A stretch of 64,000 nt of DNA from Phorcus lineatus (Eukaryota > Mollusca > Gastropoda > Trochida > Trochidae). Within the stretch, counting starts at the first letter, position 1. Each line of letters opens with the position of its first letter. Location: the NCBI GenBank assembly GCA_921293015.1, contig OV121091.1, forward strand, positions 11,375,755 to 11,439,754. The letters run 5' to 3'. Positions 23,122-35,200 of this stretch are shown here, piece after piece. The notes under the pieces were generated by a model. The model ran no database searches, was not told the origin of the DNA, and was given only the letters and a program-made list of their open reading frames with translations. A program made the translations under genes and the position numbers.

Positions 23122-25639
23122 TTAAATGATAGGGGTTGTTACAGTTACAGTTCCAGTTGCACCTCCAGCGGGAGCCCCGAACTCCATGATGTTATGATGG
23201 TCACATTGGCCGAGGACGTGGTGGTCGATGGTTGACATGTGCTTGTCTACAGCTGTGGCGCTGCTTCCATCTCCCAACATTGCGAACAGCTTGGCCTGTT
23301 AGAAAAAAGGATCAATCACGGTTGATATAGGACATAGTTATGTATCAACCATCCTCAATTACCTAGGGCATATGTTCCGATCCTCTGTACAAATAATTCC
23401 TGAGAACCGTCCTTCAATGCATGTAACCAAATTATCAGACCTTATCTAGAAATAACGTGTTTCGAGAATATGGACAATCAGATTTACAGTAGTCACTTTC
23501 CTAGCAAGCTCCTTTCTCTCTCCATAAAAGTTCCTTAAAAATATATGTGCTTACCTGTGTTCTAATACGAGCGTTTCTAGGTCTAGACATGTATTGGAAG
23601 CGATTACAAGATCAGTTTGTTTATAGTTTGTAAAGGTAATCTTTATTCGAATGAACACTCAGCACTTTTTACTCAGATCACAGATTATTTCTATCTAATG
23701 TTCCTAATGATAAGTCCCTGGGGTGATGGTGTGTAGAGCACCGAAACATATAGATTTGTAACCGAGGAATTGTATGAACACAAAATATTGGGCAATATTT
23801 GATTACGTATAACATTTACTGTTCAATTATTGCTGAAATGTGTGTTTATTGTTAATATTTAACAGTTCCATTGTCCAGCATTTGCGAAATTCCTTTCAGT
23901 GTTTAACTTGCAAATTAGGTCTTAAAGATCTATGTTTAAAGGAAATATTCTTCAATGTTCTACTTAAATTCATAATTTAACATTTTCTAATTCAAATAGC
24001 AAAATAAAGACTAAAGTTAAGATTATTTGAATTTGAAGAAAAACTTTAAAAGTTGTAATTTCTTTTGTCAACTGTTTTCATAACGAGATGCCACATTTAA
24101 AATATTCTACTGCTCAGGCTTTCAAAGGTTTCACTCACTTCAATGCTTGTAATTGTTGATGGGTCGGTTGTAAGCGCAACATCAGCGTCGGAGAGTTTCC
24201 ACAAGTAACAGGTGTCGTGGGTGTTCATTATCATGTAGCCCTGCAAGTGATTTACGAAGGATGCTAAACGTACATGTGCATTAGTGCGGAACCATTTTCA
24301 CTTTTTTATGTATCAAAATCAAACATGATTCAAATGTCATAAAAGCCTTTATTTTTCAATTCCATATTTTTGTCTGCAATAGCACGTGCTGTGAACATTA
24401 AAATTGCGGAGAAAACGTTAAGGCTATTTTCTTTTGATAATGCCATGCATAAAATGTCGACACTATCATAGGATGTTTCAACTTTTATTATTTGCAAAGA
24501 AGTGAAAATGTTTCTTATCAATGCGATTTGATAGTACTTTCTCATCTAAGTAAAACTTTCAAAGAGTGCATGACGTCACGTGTACAACGATGTGATGTCA
24601 TATAATTATCGCTACATCGTCACCGTTTCCGAGTTAACGGTATGACGTCGCTTGAAAGTCTAATGTGAAGGAATTGTTGACATCAATCACAACATTTTCG
24701 ACCACAGAGGCATTTATAGATATAATATATTGGTTTTCAGTGTTATGTCACTATCTTTCTTCTAGTTACGGGATAAGCGTAATATTTCTCTCGCGTCTGC
24801 GGCATTCGTGAAAATATGGCTTTCCCTTGTCACTCAATGAAAGATAATTGATATCACACTGAAAACAAAAAATATCAACTATTTGTATGAATTCTAATCA
24901 TTTGCTGACATTATTCTTTAAACGTCGGCAAAATCTATTCCTCCTTAAAGATAAAGGTTATTTTTTACTCTCGAAATGTCCGAATGAAAAGATTTAAATC
25001 ATACTTACACCTTCAACTGTGAATTTGTAATTGTCCTTCACGTGATCGGGATGTGCCTTAAGTAGGTGAGCTGGTTTGGTTGGATGAGTTTGGTGCTCTT
25101 TGTGTAAGTCCACAGGTTTAGTTGGGTGGGTATTGTGCTCTTTGGCTTGAGCAAAATGCTTTCAAGAAAGATGAGAATGAGTGAATATTTTAAGGAGAAG
25201 GTGCAACTTCTGTATTCAGGCATATCATGCAGGCAAAGTGAGACGAATAGCTAAGAACTCTGTCACTAATCTTACATACAATTTTAATACCATCTTTCAA
25301 TAGAAACATTTGAGCATTCCAAATTGCCCTTCATTACAAAAGCAGTAACGAGGAGAGGAAATTATATGATTTAAACGCATAACATAAGTTACTAGTTTAA
25401 TTCTATGGAAAAAACATTATTAGTGAAGTAAATTACTAAGTAATGGAATAAGGCAAAATCAATATATTTTCCGAAAATAAAGAAACAGACCATTACATCT
25501 GAATGGCGGAAAATATTATTTTAAATATAAATATGAAATTATTATTATTGAATTAATATAAAAAAACCATCTAAAATATCGGATAAAAACTTACAGTTGC
25601 CAATGAAACAAAGACGAAAAGGAAAGCAAATTTCAGCAT
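23122..25639 (-). CDS. Gene B: small secreted His-rich protein, BRICHOS-like (4 exons)
   Basis: Coding exons on the minus strand: 25595-25639, 25009-25158, 24139-24240, 23122-23295; phase 0 GT-AG introns, 156 residues. The signal peptide is MLKFAFLFVFVSLAT. The linker differs from A and D: it begins HFAQAKEHNTHPTKP, has two HPTKP units rather than long HPT runs, and lacks the Cys that opens exon 2 in A, D and E. Exons 3 and 4 are close to identical to those of gene A up to LGQCDHHNIMEFG. The tail is longer and Thr/Val-rich (APAGGATGTVTVTTPII). Function unknown; the BRICHOS-like call is by pattern. Exon 2 start is the least certain part (acceptor AAAG at 25159-25160). Confidence 0.8.
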
Positions 25640-25683
25640 TGTCAGATATTTTGTAAAAGTGTGTCGGTGAAAGCTTGGGGCTC

Positions 25684-25727
25684 AATTTATACATCGCGGA
25701 ATCGCGTCATTTGTTTTGGGATTGGTT
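25684..25727 (-). promoter_or_regulatory. Gene B core promoter: CCAAT-like and TATA box
   Basis: TATAAATT on the minus strand at 25684-25691 and AACCAATCCC at 25718-25727, with the same spacing as upstream of gene A. Confidence 0.6.
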
Positions 25728-25806
25728 TCTAGACCGTTAGACGTCAACAGTAAACTTTGATAGCGATAAAATAGAGATAAAGCATTGACGAGATCACTTA
25801 CAAACT

Positions 25807-26280
25807 AAAAGTGACACAGAGTGTGCTTCGTGAATTTTGTATGTTGCTTATATAGAGCCAAAATATCATACAACCTGAGTCAAGATCAAATCTCCGATCT
25901 TACGTTGCATCTTTTCTCTTAAATGCGAAAATGATGACATTTTAGGTTTTCGATGATAAATTAAAAATGCGAAATAAATGTTCAGAAGTGAATATTCAGC
26001 GTCCAATTTTCATGTTTATGAGTTAAATACCCCACTAAGCAATACCAACCTATATTTCTCGATAGGTCTGATATAAGTATGTTTCGGAACTTAAGTTGGC
26101 GCTCGCCTTTGTCCGTTTTTCGATCATAAATCTCAACTCCTCTGTATATTGTGATGCTATGATTACTGATAAGCATCGAGATATTAATTTTCAGAAATAA
26201 CCACTACCTGTCGATGAAATAACATCATTTATGAAGTTTGACATATTTGACCCCAAAAACATACTCAGTGCCCCTCAAAG
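25807..26280 (-). repeat. Dispersed inverted-ended repeat, 'AAAACCGGAC' family, copy 2
   Basis: The left end is AAAAGTGACACAGAGTGTG; the right end on the minus strand is CTTTGAGGGGCACTGAGTATG. Internal GAGCCAAAATAT, TTTTCGATCATAAATCTCAA and GAAGTTTGACATATTTGACC match copy 1 at 889-1364 in order. Confidence 0.65.
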
Positions 26281-26542
26281 ATTTGAAAAATATGCACACG
26301 TATATTAATCCAGCGAATTTAACGCGTTAAAAATATTAGCAAAAGACCATAAAAAGTACTAAATGAATAGAATACAAGCATTTTTATAATTGAAATGGAT
26401 TCCCGATGCTCTACAAGAATTGCCATACCATATTATCATAACTCTCATTTTCGTGCCGCAGATTGAAGAATAATATATACAAATATAAAATAATGTTTCA
26501 AATGTAATTATGAACCTGCTCATATATATATCATCATACACC

Positions 26543-27392
26543 TTATGAGCACAGAACAAATGAGTTTTCAGTTTGTGTTTGAAGACATATTAAATCGTTT
26601 GGCTTGTTCTTATTTTGGTCAATATTGAAAATGATCTGTCGTTTTGGCTCTTTGTTCTTGAATTTTTTACTCAGCTGTTGATGGGTGGACCATACCACAG
26701 GTGTAGGCAGAGGCTTAGTGGTTAACAGCTTTATACTCAATTCTTGAAAACTTGAATCTTATTCTGCTCACAATTGGCAACCAATGAAGAAGCTGGCTGT
26801 TCTGATTGAGCTGAAGATTCTTAAGTTGTTGTTTAGATAATCAGTTTGGAGAGAATAACAAGAAGCGAGCTGTGATATGACAAAGGATTGCATTGGCGAA
26901 GCAGAGACTTCCTTAATGATATTCCTTCTGACAACTGAGATGTTCTTATATCCAAATAGGCCCGTTCGCATACCTGTCGATTGTGCCTTCAATGCTGACA
27001 TAGCAGTCAAAGTTAACTCCAAGAGCGGGGAGACATGATGCTGTGGCCGATGTTGATGGTTAGGGGATTCAGTAAAATCGAAGATGACTTTAAGCTTACA
27101 ATAAATTTTTTGTTACCATTCATTTATAAATAGTCATCTGTCGCTGATTCGTCTGAATAGCTTTGTTTTGAAGGATGATTTTTTTGGTGTTGCCCTACAA
27201 TATATCCCCTAGTACCCAATATTTGAGTATGAACTTCCGTAAGGTATAACCGTCGATAAAAACTTCTGTATATCTTTCTGATAAGTATCATATCAAGAAT
27301 CTTAGAGCATTGTCTCTGTTTAAGAGTTCATAGAAAACTGTCTAGGTTGTCGGTATCAAATGCTGCAGACAGGTCAAGAAGAATGAGCGCAT
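26543..27392 (-). pseudogene. Degenerate LINE reverse-transcriptase remnant
   Basis: On the minus strand near 27390 the sequence reads ALILLDLSAAFDT, the RT motif A region of non-LTR elements. Further on (27022-26768) come NISVVRRNIIKEVSASPMQS and FVISQLASCYSL, which align by eye with the post-RT region of CR1/L2-type ORF2. The region between these parts is shorter than in an intact element and broken by stops. A SINE follows directly at about 27396. Confidence 0.55.
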
Positions 27393-27395
27393 CTG

Positions 27396-27684
27396 CATCT
27401 GTGGTGTAGTGGTTAGCATGCTGGCCTATCGCCGCCGACGACCCGGGTTCGAATCCCGGTGGAGACACCAAACATTTGTGACCTGGGTCTCATACCGCGT
27501 TGTGTCCTTGGGCAAGGCACTTCATCCACATTGCACTCAGTTAACCCAGCTGTATAAATGGGTACCTGAATAAGGGAAGTACGGAAGCGCTAAGTAGCTG
27601 CTGTAGTACAATTCCTTCAGTGTAATAATGGACCGCCAGTGAGCAGTGCCTCGCACTGGATATTAGGCGTTAAAATGTATATTA

Positions 27685-27760
<76 letters not shown>
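27396..27760 (+). mobile_element. Second tRNA-derived SINE family, with TTA microsatellite tail
   Basis: GTGGTGTAGTGGTTAGCATG is a pol III box A and GGGTTCGAATCCC a box B; 27399-27471 could be drawn as a tRNA-like cloverleaf. The body contains CCTTGGGCAAGGCACTTCATC and TGTATAAATGGGTACCTG, a domain I recognise from SINEs of many invertebrates. It ends at TAGGCGTTAAAATGTATA followed by a long TTA array (27681-27760). It is a SINE rather than a functional tRNA gene because of the appended body. Confidence 0.8.
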
Positions 27761-27761
<1 letters not shown>

Positions 27762-28980
27762 CAGGTGATGCCAGAGATTAAAGGGTTTAACGTGCAGTCA
27801 GCAATATTTCTTATATCTAACACATCCAATATAGAGGAGACACTTCAGAAAGGGAGGGATAAGGAAAGTGAAAGACGGACAGAACGAAAACACAGCAAAA
27901 TTCCGAACGACCCACGTACCGTCTAGATTGCTTTTTAGTTTGATAAAATCTTTCAAAATTATCATATGGATATCATATATATTTTTGCTGTATGAAACCT
28001 TTATTATTATTGCCGGTAAATCTCCAATTGCAAACTCCTTTTTTAGAGGAACACCTTTAAAAAACTTTTGGCATACGTTTCTAGAACAAAAAGGGCAGCC
28101 TTTAATGTGATAAAATGTTTATCTACCACACGTGGCCTAAATACCATTCAGTTCATTTCCTTGGGTCGAAATGTTTAAAAAAAACTTTATCCTAGTTATC
28201 TTTACTTTTCCAAAACAGCATTAATACACAATTCATAAGACCATTTATTGTGCACTGTCCACACATTTTGTCTTCGAAAAATTAAGAGTTAATTAGGTAA
28301 AGGGAGCGACCATGTATTCACTGTTTCAAAAGGTTAAATACATAAACTCGATAAAAGTAGTAAGGAATATTTGAAGATCTCCATATAAAACTAATAACAA
28401 AGATTTGTATTTTGATGACTTGAATTTTTTCAATCATTAACAGTAACGTTATCCATATCATGTTTGGTCCACTATCTGTAAATACAAGAATTATCATCCA
28501 ATTCAACTCTTTATTAACCTTTAGTTTTACAGCTAATCGGCGGTTATAATCTAATGGTGCAGGTGAACATTGGCTGTTTTTTTTAAGAAAACGTACTCAC
28601 TTTACATTACAAATAACTTATTTGTTAATGTACATGCTTTCAAAATATATTTACCCAAATTACATAACAATAAATCAATGGTTATTTTGAATGTTTGATT
28701 GTTTAAGCATTGAGGTTAAAATTACTTTCTGAATGACAATACTTATAGCTAGAAAAGTTATAAAAGGTTTTATACGGATAATTTATAGCTCTTACGAATG
28801 ATTATAAACTCACGGGAATATAAAACATCAAAACAACGCACAAAAAAAATGATTAGAAGAAATAAAAAATATCCCCCCCCCCCCCAATCTCTTCAGTATT
28901 CTTCTACATTTATTTCGCCTTTTTATTCATAAATAGGTAACAGACTATACCCAATTTTACACTCACCAAAGCCAGCAATG
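27761..28980. other. Spacer
   Basis: No gene seen. A run of 13 C lies at 28873-28885. Confidence 0.45.
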
Positions 28981-28992
28981 ATAAACATATCA

Positions 28993-30090
28993 AAATATAG
29001 AAATGCTATCACCCACTTCGATGATAGAAAAGGTTGGTGGATCATTTACAAGAGCAAAAGCAGAGGTTGTAAGTCGGTATTGGTTGGTATTGTGGGTATT
29101 TATTATCATGTACCGTTGCACGTGATATAGTAAACGAGCTTTAGTGTAACACTTTGTGAAGAAGAAACCAAACGTGAATGTTGTATGATAATTTAGAATT
29201 ATTGTAAAACGTTTGCTGCTAAAAGCATGATATTAGTACAGTAAAGTTTAGAGAAAAAAGGGCAGCTAGTTCTTTTAAGAAATTCTTTGAGTAAAATTTT
29301 ATTTCTTTTTTGGTTCATTTTTGGTTTGCTATACATCTTTATCGTCATTTTACATACTTTCTTCAATGATGGTCTACTTGATAAAAATGTATGTCAAATC
29401 AAAAGTCAAATTATATATACAGGTTTTGTATTACTATGTAGTTTTATGATTATGGATATATGAATATGTATGCTGTTTGGTTGGTTGTGTTTGATGCGTC
29501 GGGTGAGTATACAGACATGGCTAGGTTGGTTGTTTAAATGGATATCAAGGACGTTCCATACACTTACGGTATCATAAGCAAATATCGAAGGGAAAAAATA
29601 AATGTATCTTAACAAAATACATTTATGGCGAGAATGAAAAGACAATTTCAGTATCAAATATCGCAGGAAAACTAATTTTATTCAAATCTGTACATGGTAG
29701 ACTTTTTAACAATCGTTTGATTTCGTTAGAATTAAAAACATAAAAAAGATGAAAAAATTAATTTTATTGATGGCAAGTTTCCCACTTTTATTCAATCTGT
29801 ATGGAAACATCGCACTCTCAAAACAAATGTGTTGCCATCCATAAAGTATTGTCGTCATTGGAATTCAAACCACTCAGAGTAGGTAAAAACTAGACAGGAG
29901 ATAGTTTTACTATTATCTCATGGGTTTAAATGACATGCTAATTCTGAAGTTGTTGAATACTGAAAAAAGGGATAAAACCCTCACGACTACCAAGGCGTTA
30001 ATGGTTATAAGGTGGGCATATTAGATCAGGTCTGAGAATGTGTCACGTCATTGAATCGCGCCATATGTGTATGTTTCATACCATCGTCGT
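28993..30090 (-). pseudogene. Relic C: decayed gene of the same family
   Basis: Minus-strand 29113 to 29015 reads YMIINTHNTNQYRLTTSAF and ends NDPPTFSIIE, clearly exon 3 of the family, with the preceding THNT but with the conserved Cys replaced and a codon missing. Around 29470-29540 a degraded stretch (CCAACCTAGCCATG, CCCGACGCATC, CCAACCAAAC) sits where the His/Pro/Thr exon 2 would be. Near 30040-30075 the CACGTCATTGAATCGCGCCAT sequence resembles the promoter flank of gene B. I found no exon 4 or signal-peptide exon. It is probably dead. Confidence 0.6.
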
Positions 30091-31975
30091 TGACTTCTTT
30101 GCACTACAAACTCGACCTGTAACCTATGGTCAAGGTTGATAAATAAAAATCTTGTATGAAATACTCTCACGTTACTCACTCCAGCAGACTGGGGAATGTC
30201 ACGCTGTTCGAGCGTGCCTTCTTTCTCCCGCCTCTCATCAACTGTTTTTTTTTATCAAATGTATTAAGTAATTGTATATCTTGAACTGACATATTATTCA
30301 CTTTCAATTCATTTATCTTTTTTTATTATTCTTATCTATGTTCGTAAACTATTGCTTTTTTTAATGTATTTCTTTATAATTTTAATGCCTTATTCACCTG
30401 TCTTTTATCATGTAGCATTCATATTTCAATACATTTTTAATAATTTACATTTCCTATAGAGGATCGAGATTGTCCTTTGTACAAAGAGCTATTTTTGGTA
30501 ATGTAACCCCGATGGTTAGGGAGATAGGGCTATTTTAGTATAGCCAAGAAACACAACATGTCGTGTTTTCTTGGGCTTAGCGGCTGCTAAGTGGCTTTCA
30601 TTGACGTCCGCACTGCCGCTTTAAATGATCAGTTTAAGTATACTAGTCGGACAGATCCTGGCGTAGCCAGGGAGGTGACACGTGACATCACTGACTTAAA
30701 CTCTTTAGGACGGTTGATATTGGATTTGGGAGGTTAGTATTTCTTTCTTTCTCTGTATCTCTTTGGAGTATGTGTTCACTTATTTCAAAGACCGTACAGT
30801 TTAACCTTACCGTCTCCTTAACTGTATTTTAATAAGCTCTGCTATACATATCTATTATTATCTTTTATTTACTCAATTTGGATTACATCAAGTTCCGTGT
30901 ACTTATTATTTATTTATCGCTAATTATTGCCTACCTGTCCCCTGTTATTTCCATGTTGATTTGTTCTGCTCGATGAAGTTACGTTTGAACGGTAATCAAC
31001 CTTGTTTTGTTATTTCAAGGTCTGAGTTTTTACGCATTGGCATTACGCTAGAGTGTTTGTCAATTGTGTATTCAGAGGTACTTGACTCTAATTAACTGTT
31101 GACTCCATGCTGATATATCTACGGGTATCAGTTGTCATACCCTTTCATCGGTTTTCTTTGGTTACGTTTGGTTTCGTTGATTTAAAGGCATTGTCAGGAT
31201 TTTCAAAAAAATGTTGTTATCCTATTTGCAAGACCGCAACTTCCCCCCCAGAACACGCGTAACAGTGTTTTAAAATTATGTGCGAATGCATTTTCAAAAC
31301 TTTAAGATTTGTCATTTGCGCTCATTGTAAGCATTTGTACGCTGAGATTAGAAAAGGGTCACAATGCAAATTTATCCTGTTCTTGCATTGAAAACATATC
31401 AGTTCAATTAAACATAAGTTCACGAATTAAAAATCATTTGTCAATGAAAACATTCCGAAAGTTGTAACTTAAAGGTTTTGTGGGAATATCGATTAATATA
31501 GTTTATTAGATTAATATACTGCTTTCCATCCATCCCTACTGACGTTTAAGGGCGTTTGATACAACTGCAGGCAACGGGTCGTTTATCTGAAATTGCACTT
31601 CGCAAAATATGGACAATTCAGGAATGAATAATTTAATCTGTTTATTCAAAATTTCCGATACATGAGTTGTTATCAAATTAAAACCCATCAATATTTGAAT
31701 CCCAATGGATCCTTCAAATACCCTAATCCTACTTAGGCAAAATACCAAAGTAGCAATTATAACGACTCGCATTCAGCACTATCGGCACTACAGGGATGGA
31801 AAACCGTTAAATTCGAGATGTTAGTTTCAAACTCTTTCTATAGCGATATTTCATTTCTTGATGACAATTAAACGTTAACCATATAGATTGAAGGAGCTAA
31901 GGCTAATGGATAACCTGGTTCCCGGGCATAGTTTTGTTTGCGCTATAGCGCAAGCGGAAGGAGGCTCGGGGACCA
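30091..31975. other. Spacer with a less AT-rich candidate retroelement piece
   Basis: 30190-30740 has a composition and phrasing unlike its surroundings (GTCACGCTGTTCGAGCGTGCC; GTGTTTTCTTGGGCTTAGCGG; CCTGGCGTAGCCAGGGAGG, a hairpin). A solo LTR is possible, but no boundaries or target duplication were found. The rest is unremarkable. Confidence 0.25.
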
Positions 31976-32083
31976 GGGCCTAGATTTTCGAAGCTCTCTT
32001 AGCACTAAGTTTGTCTTAAGTACCATCCATTAACATTGGCTTACGACTATCTTAGCACTAAGAGAATTTCGAGAATCTAGGCC
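31976..32083. repeat. Short inverted-repeat MITE (GGGCCTAGATT ends)
   Basis: The left end GGGCCTAGATTTTCGAAGCT and right end (minus strand) GGGCCTAGATTCTCGAAATT are inverted copies extending to TTAGCACTAAG on each side. CAGG lies at both edges. Elements with this end sequence are, from memory, widespread in invertebrates. Confidence 0.7.
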
Positions 32084-32202
32084 CAGGTTTGATATTGGAA
32101 GGATCTCTGCATTTTCAGATCCACGGAGGAGGATGTTTAAAACCGTATGCTAACTCCGCTAAAAAGATACATGAGGGTAAACCCTTTCAAGAAAATATTG
32201 AT

Positions 32203-35200
32203 TTAAGCAGAAGATGTTGTAAGGGTTGCTGTGGAAGCGCCGAATTCCATAATATGTGGATGTGCACATTTGTTGATCACTTCATGGCTCAAACTTGTAG
32301 TGTTCTTGTCTACAGAAGTAGCATTAGTACCATCGCCAACCATTGAGAACATCTTAGCCTGCAAGTCAAACAGGAATCTTGGTAAAACTGAGTGTCTGAA
32401 ATTCTTGTTCATTTCCAAACACATTCTCTCCCAACAGAGGTAACTCCGTCATAAATTCCTATACTACCTCTGTCCTAATACGAAGGTTTCTTGTGCTTTA
32501 GGCATATGCCCCTACCGGCGCGATATTGCAACTTAAACTACCTGGCAATATTTCAACCAATGAAAACACCGAATGCATGAATAACATATTTGTTGACACA
32601 CAGGCCTATGTAATGATGCAGTTGCAAAAATGAGGCGTTTTTGTTCTATAAAGAAGACTCAAAGTGCCAGGTGCATATTCGGAAAAAAATTTGCTTTTGG
32701 AAAGCTTACGGAAATAATTTAGACGATTTAAATGATACATTTTGAAACGGCGTCGCTGATTGCACAACTTACTTTGATTGCATCCAATCAGATTTCTACC
32801 TTTCGTGCACAAGAAACCATTGTATTAGGACAGAGGTAGTATAGAAATTTATGACGGAGCTACCTCTGTTGGGAGAGAATGTTCCAAACAGGACAAAAGG
32901 CTTTTATTCGACTAGATATTTCCGAATACTACAAGCAAAATGTTTTTGAATGAAGCCTAGAGAAAGGTGGAACGGTAAATTAGAATAAAGTGTATACTCA
33001 AATAAAAGAACGTCAAAGTACCTACATAATTACATATTACAGTTGGAAATACAGAGTGAACTGGTTTCAACTACTCGTACATCTTGCTTCATTATATTTC
33101 ATTTAAGAAAAGATACTACCATCCTTAGTAACTACATTTTATTATTTATGAAGTTTGTCACCATATTTTCATAACTTTATATACTTTTCATATCTTTATT
33201 ATACGTGTTTTTACGCAGCTCTAGAAATAAAGGTTTAACTTACTTCAACGGTGGAAACGGTTGCCGGGTCTTTTGCGAGAGCAACATCAGCGTCGGAGAG
33301 TTTCCACAAGTAACAGGTGTCGTGGGTGTTCATTATCATGTAGCCCTGTGGGGTATAGATAAACAGAGATTGCAAACGTCTCAAATAAAACGTCAAAAAA
33401 GAATCATCGTTCATATTCCAAGAGCCACATCCCTCAAAGAAAACAAGAGCAAGTAATTGCCACCTTTTCCATATCATTCACGTCATGTAAAAGACAGAAG
33501 ACTCCTCTGTTTCGTTATGATCAATACTCACAACAACGATAGTCGGGCATCTTTCAAATTTTCAACAAAGCTAAATCTTGCAAAAAAAACATGGTAGAAG
33601 CATTATCACATATGTCGTCATATCTTTAAAATAAAACATCAAACACTCATAATTACATTTTATCATACAATCACAATTAAAAAAATCTCACAAGCTACCC
33701 AGTGTCACAAACTCTCAAATATCACATATTTAGTAACATCATCACATATTTAATAACAGGAAAATCTCAAACATAAAACAAAAGGCAGACACCGTCGCAT
33801 TTTTCAACACAGTCACATATAAAAAAAACATTAGATAAGTATCATCATATATTTTATCGCCCATAAGCCTCACATATGAACCTTTAGAGACGTCACTCTT
33901 TTGTCTTGGAGAAATTACATCTCAATTTTCTTTTTGAAAAGATTGTTAGTCTTTCTAGTAGATTGTAATGTCTTTCGGATGAAAGCTATCATAAAATAAT
34001 CGCCCCATTTTTGTCCATGTGACTTAGTCACAAATCACAAATCTAATGGAAAAGTCAATGCGATGATATCGTAAATTAACAATGATAATTTCTAGGATAT
34101 AATGTAAATGTTGAAGAATTAGTGACATACCTCTTACAGATCTGTTTTACCACCATTATTCTTAAACATAGCATTTAATCTAAATAAGTATATCTAATCA
34201 TGAACTGTAAAATAGCATTTCATTTAACTTTATTGACTGCAAGTATCACATATCAATGTCACCGGTTCGTCCGATCGATATAGTGGATGCCCATGTGCAA
34301 CGGCATTGTTTATAATCGATGATATATAGATATCATGTTTTTCTTTTAAAACATGCATGTTTAGTTGAATAGAAATATACAGAATCCAATCTTAATTTTT
34401 GTTTTAAAAAACATGTCAAAACATCAAGGCGATCTTTTCTTACATTTTCACTTTCATGTCTTCTTTTTGTCGATACATTTACAAAATTGTTATGTCTGAG
34501 CATACCTTAATAGTTCTTAATGCATAATCATGCATAATTTTCATATATGCGAAATGATTTTTGTAAACGTTCATATACAGTTTCGTCCCGACGCAAAAGC
34601 ACAAAGCAACAGGCAAAATACAGCTGACTACACTGACGCTAATTTTATTCATTGTGACCTCGCCAGTCATCAAGGTCGTTTCTGGCACACACAAGATGAC
34701 AGCGCCCAAAGCAGTGTCGTCAAGTGCCGATAAATGAAAAGAAAATTTGATTTTTATCACTGAAAATGTTTGGTAGGGATTTAAGAAGCTTTGGAATGAA
34801 GTAAATTTAAATTTCGATGAAATAACGAATTTTAAGCGAACTGTCAAGTCAAAATTAAGAAATCAGATGTCCTCCCAGTTTAAACGATAGCCTCCTTCTC
34901 TCGTTAGTATGCGATTCACTTGCGAGATTAGTGCATTCGGCGACAGAAATTTCGGTATAGTCCAAACGCATTTTCTCCCAAAAGAGGTAGCTCCGTCATA
35001 AGTTTGTAAATAAATTTATGACGGAGCTACCTCTGTTGGGAGAGAATGATTGCCATAACAATTTCATGAAATGATAGAGCAAGTAGAGATAATTTGCACG
35101 AACACATCTTCCCACAACCACTTTACTTAAAATTCATCAAACCTTGACGGAACGGGGGTATCTTTAATTTGCATATTTATATCGAATATAATCGAAATAA

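Noticed and set aside
27399-27471. tRNA gene
   Set aside because: It has good A and B boxes, but it is followed by a SINE body and microsatellite tail, so it is the head of a SINE.
27681-27760. Poly-Tyr protein frame
   Set aside because: It is the translation of a TTA/TAT microsatellite.
30190-30740. Solo LTR
   Set aside because: Composition is suggestive, but no TG...CA boundaries, target duplication, primer site or second LTR was found; listed only as an uncertain part of the spacer.
32089-32443. Plus-strand frames antisense to gene D exon 4
   Set aside because: They are shadows of the minus-strand exon, which matches the family in protein and splice site.
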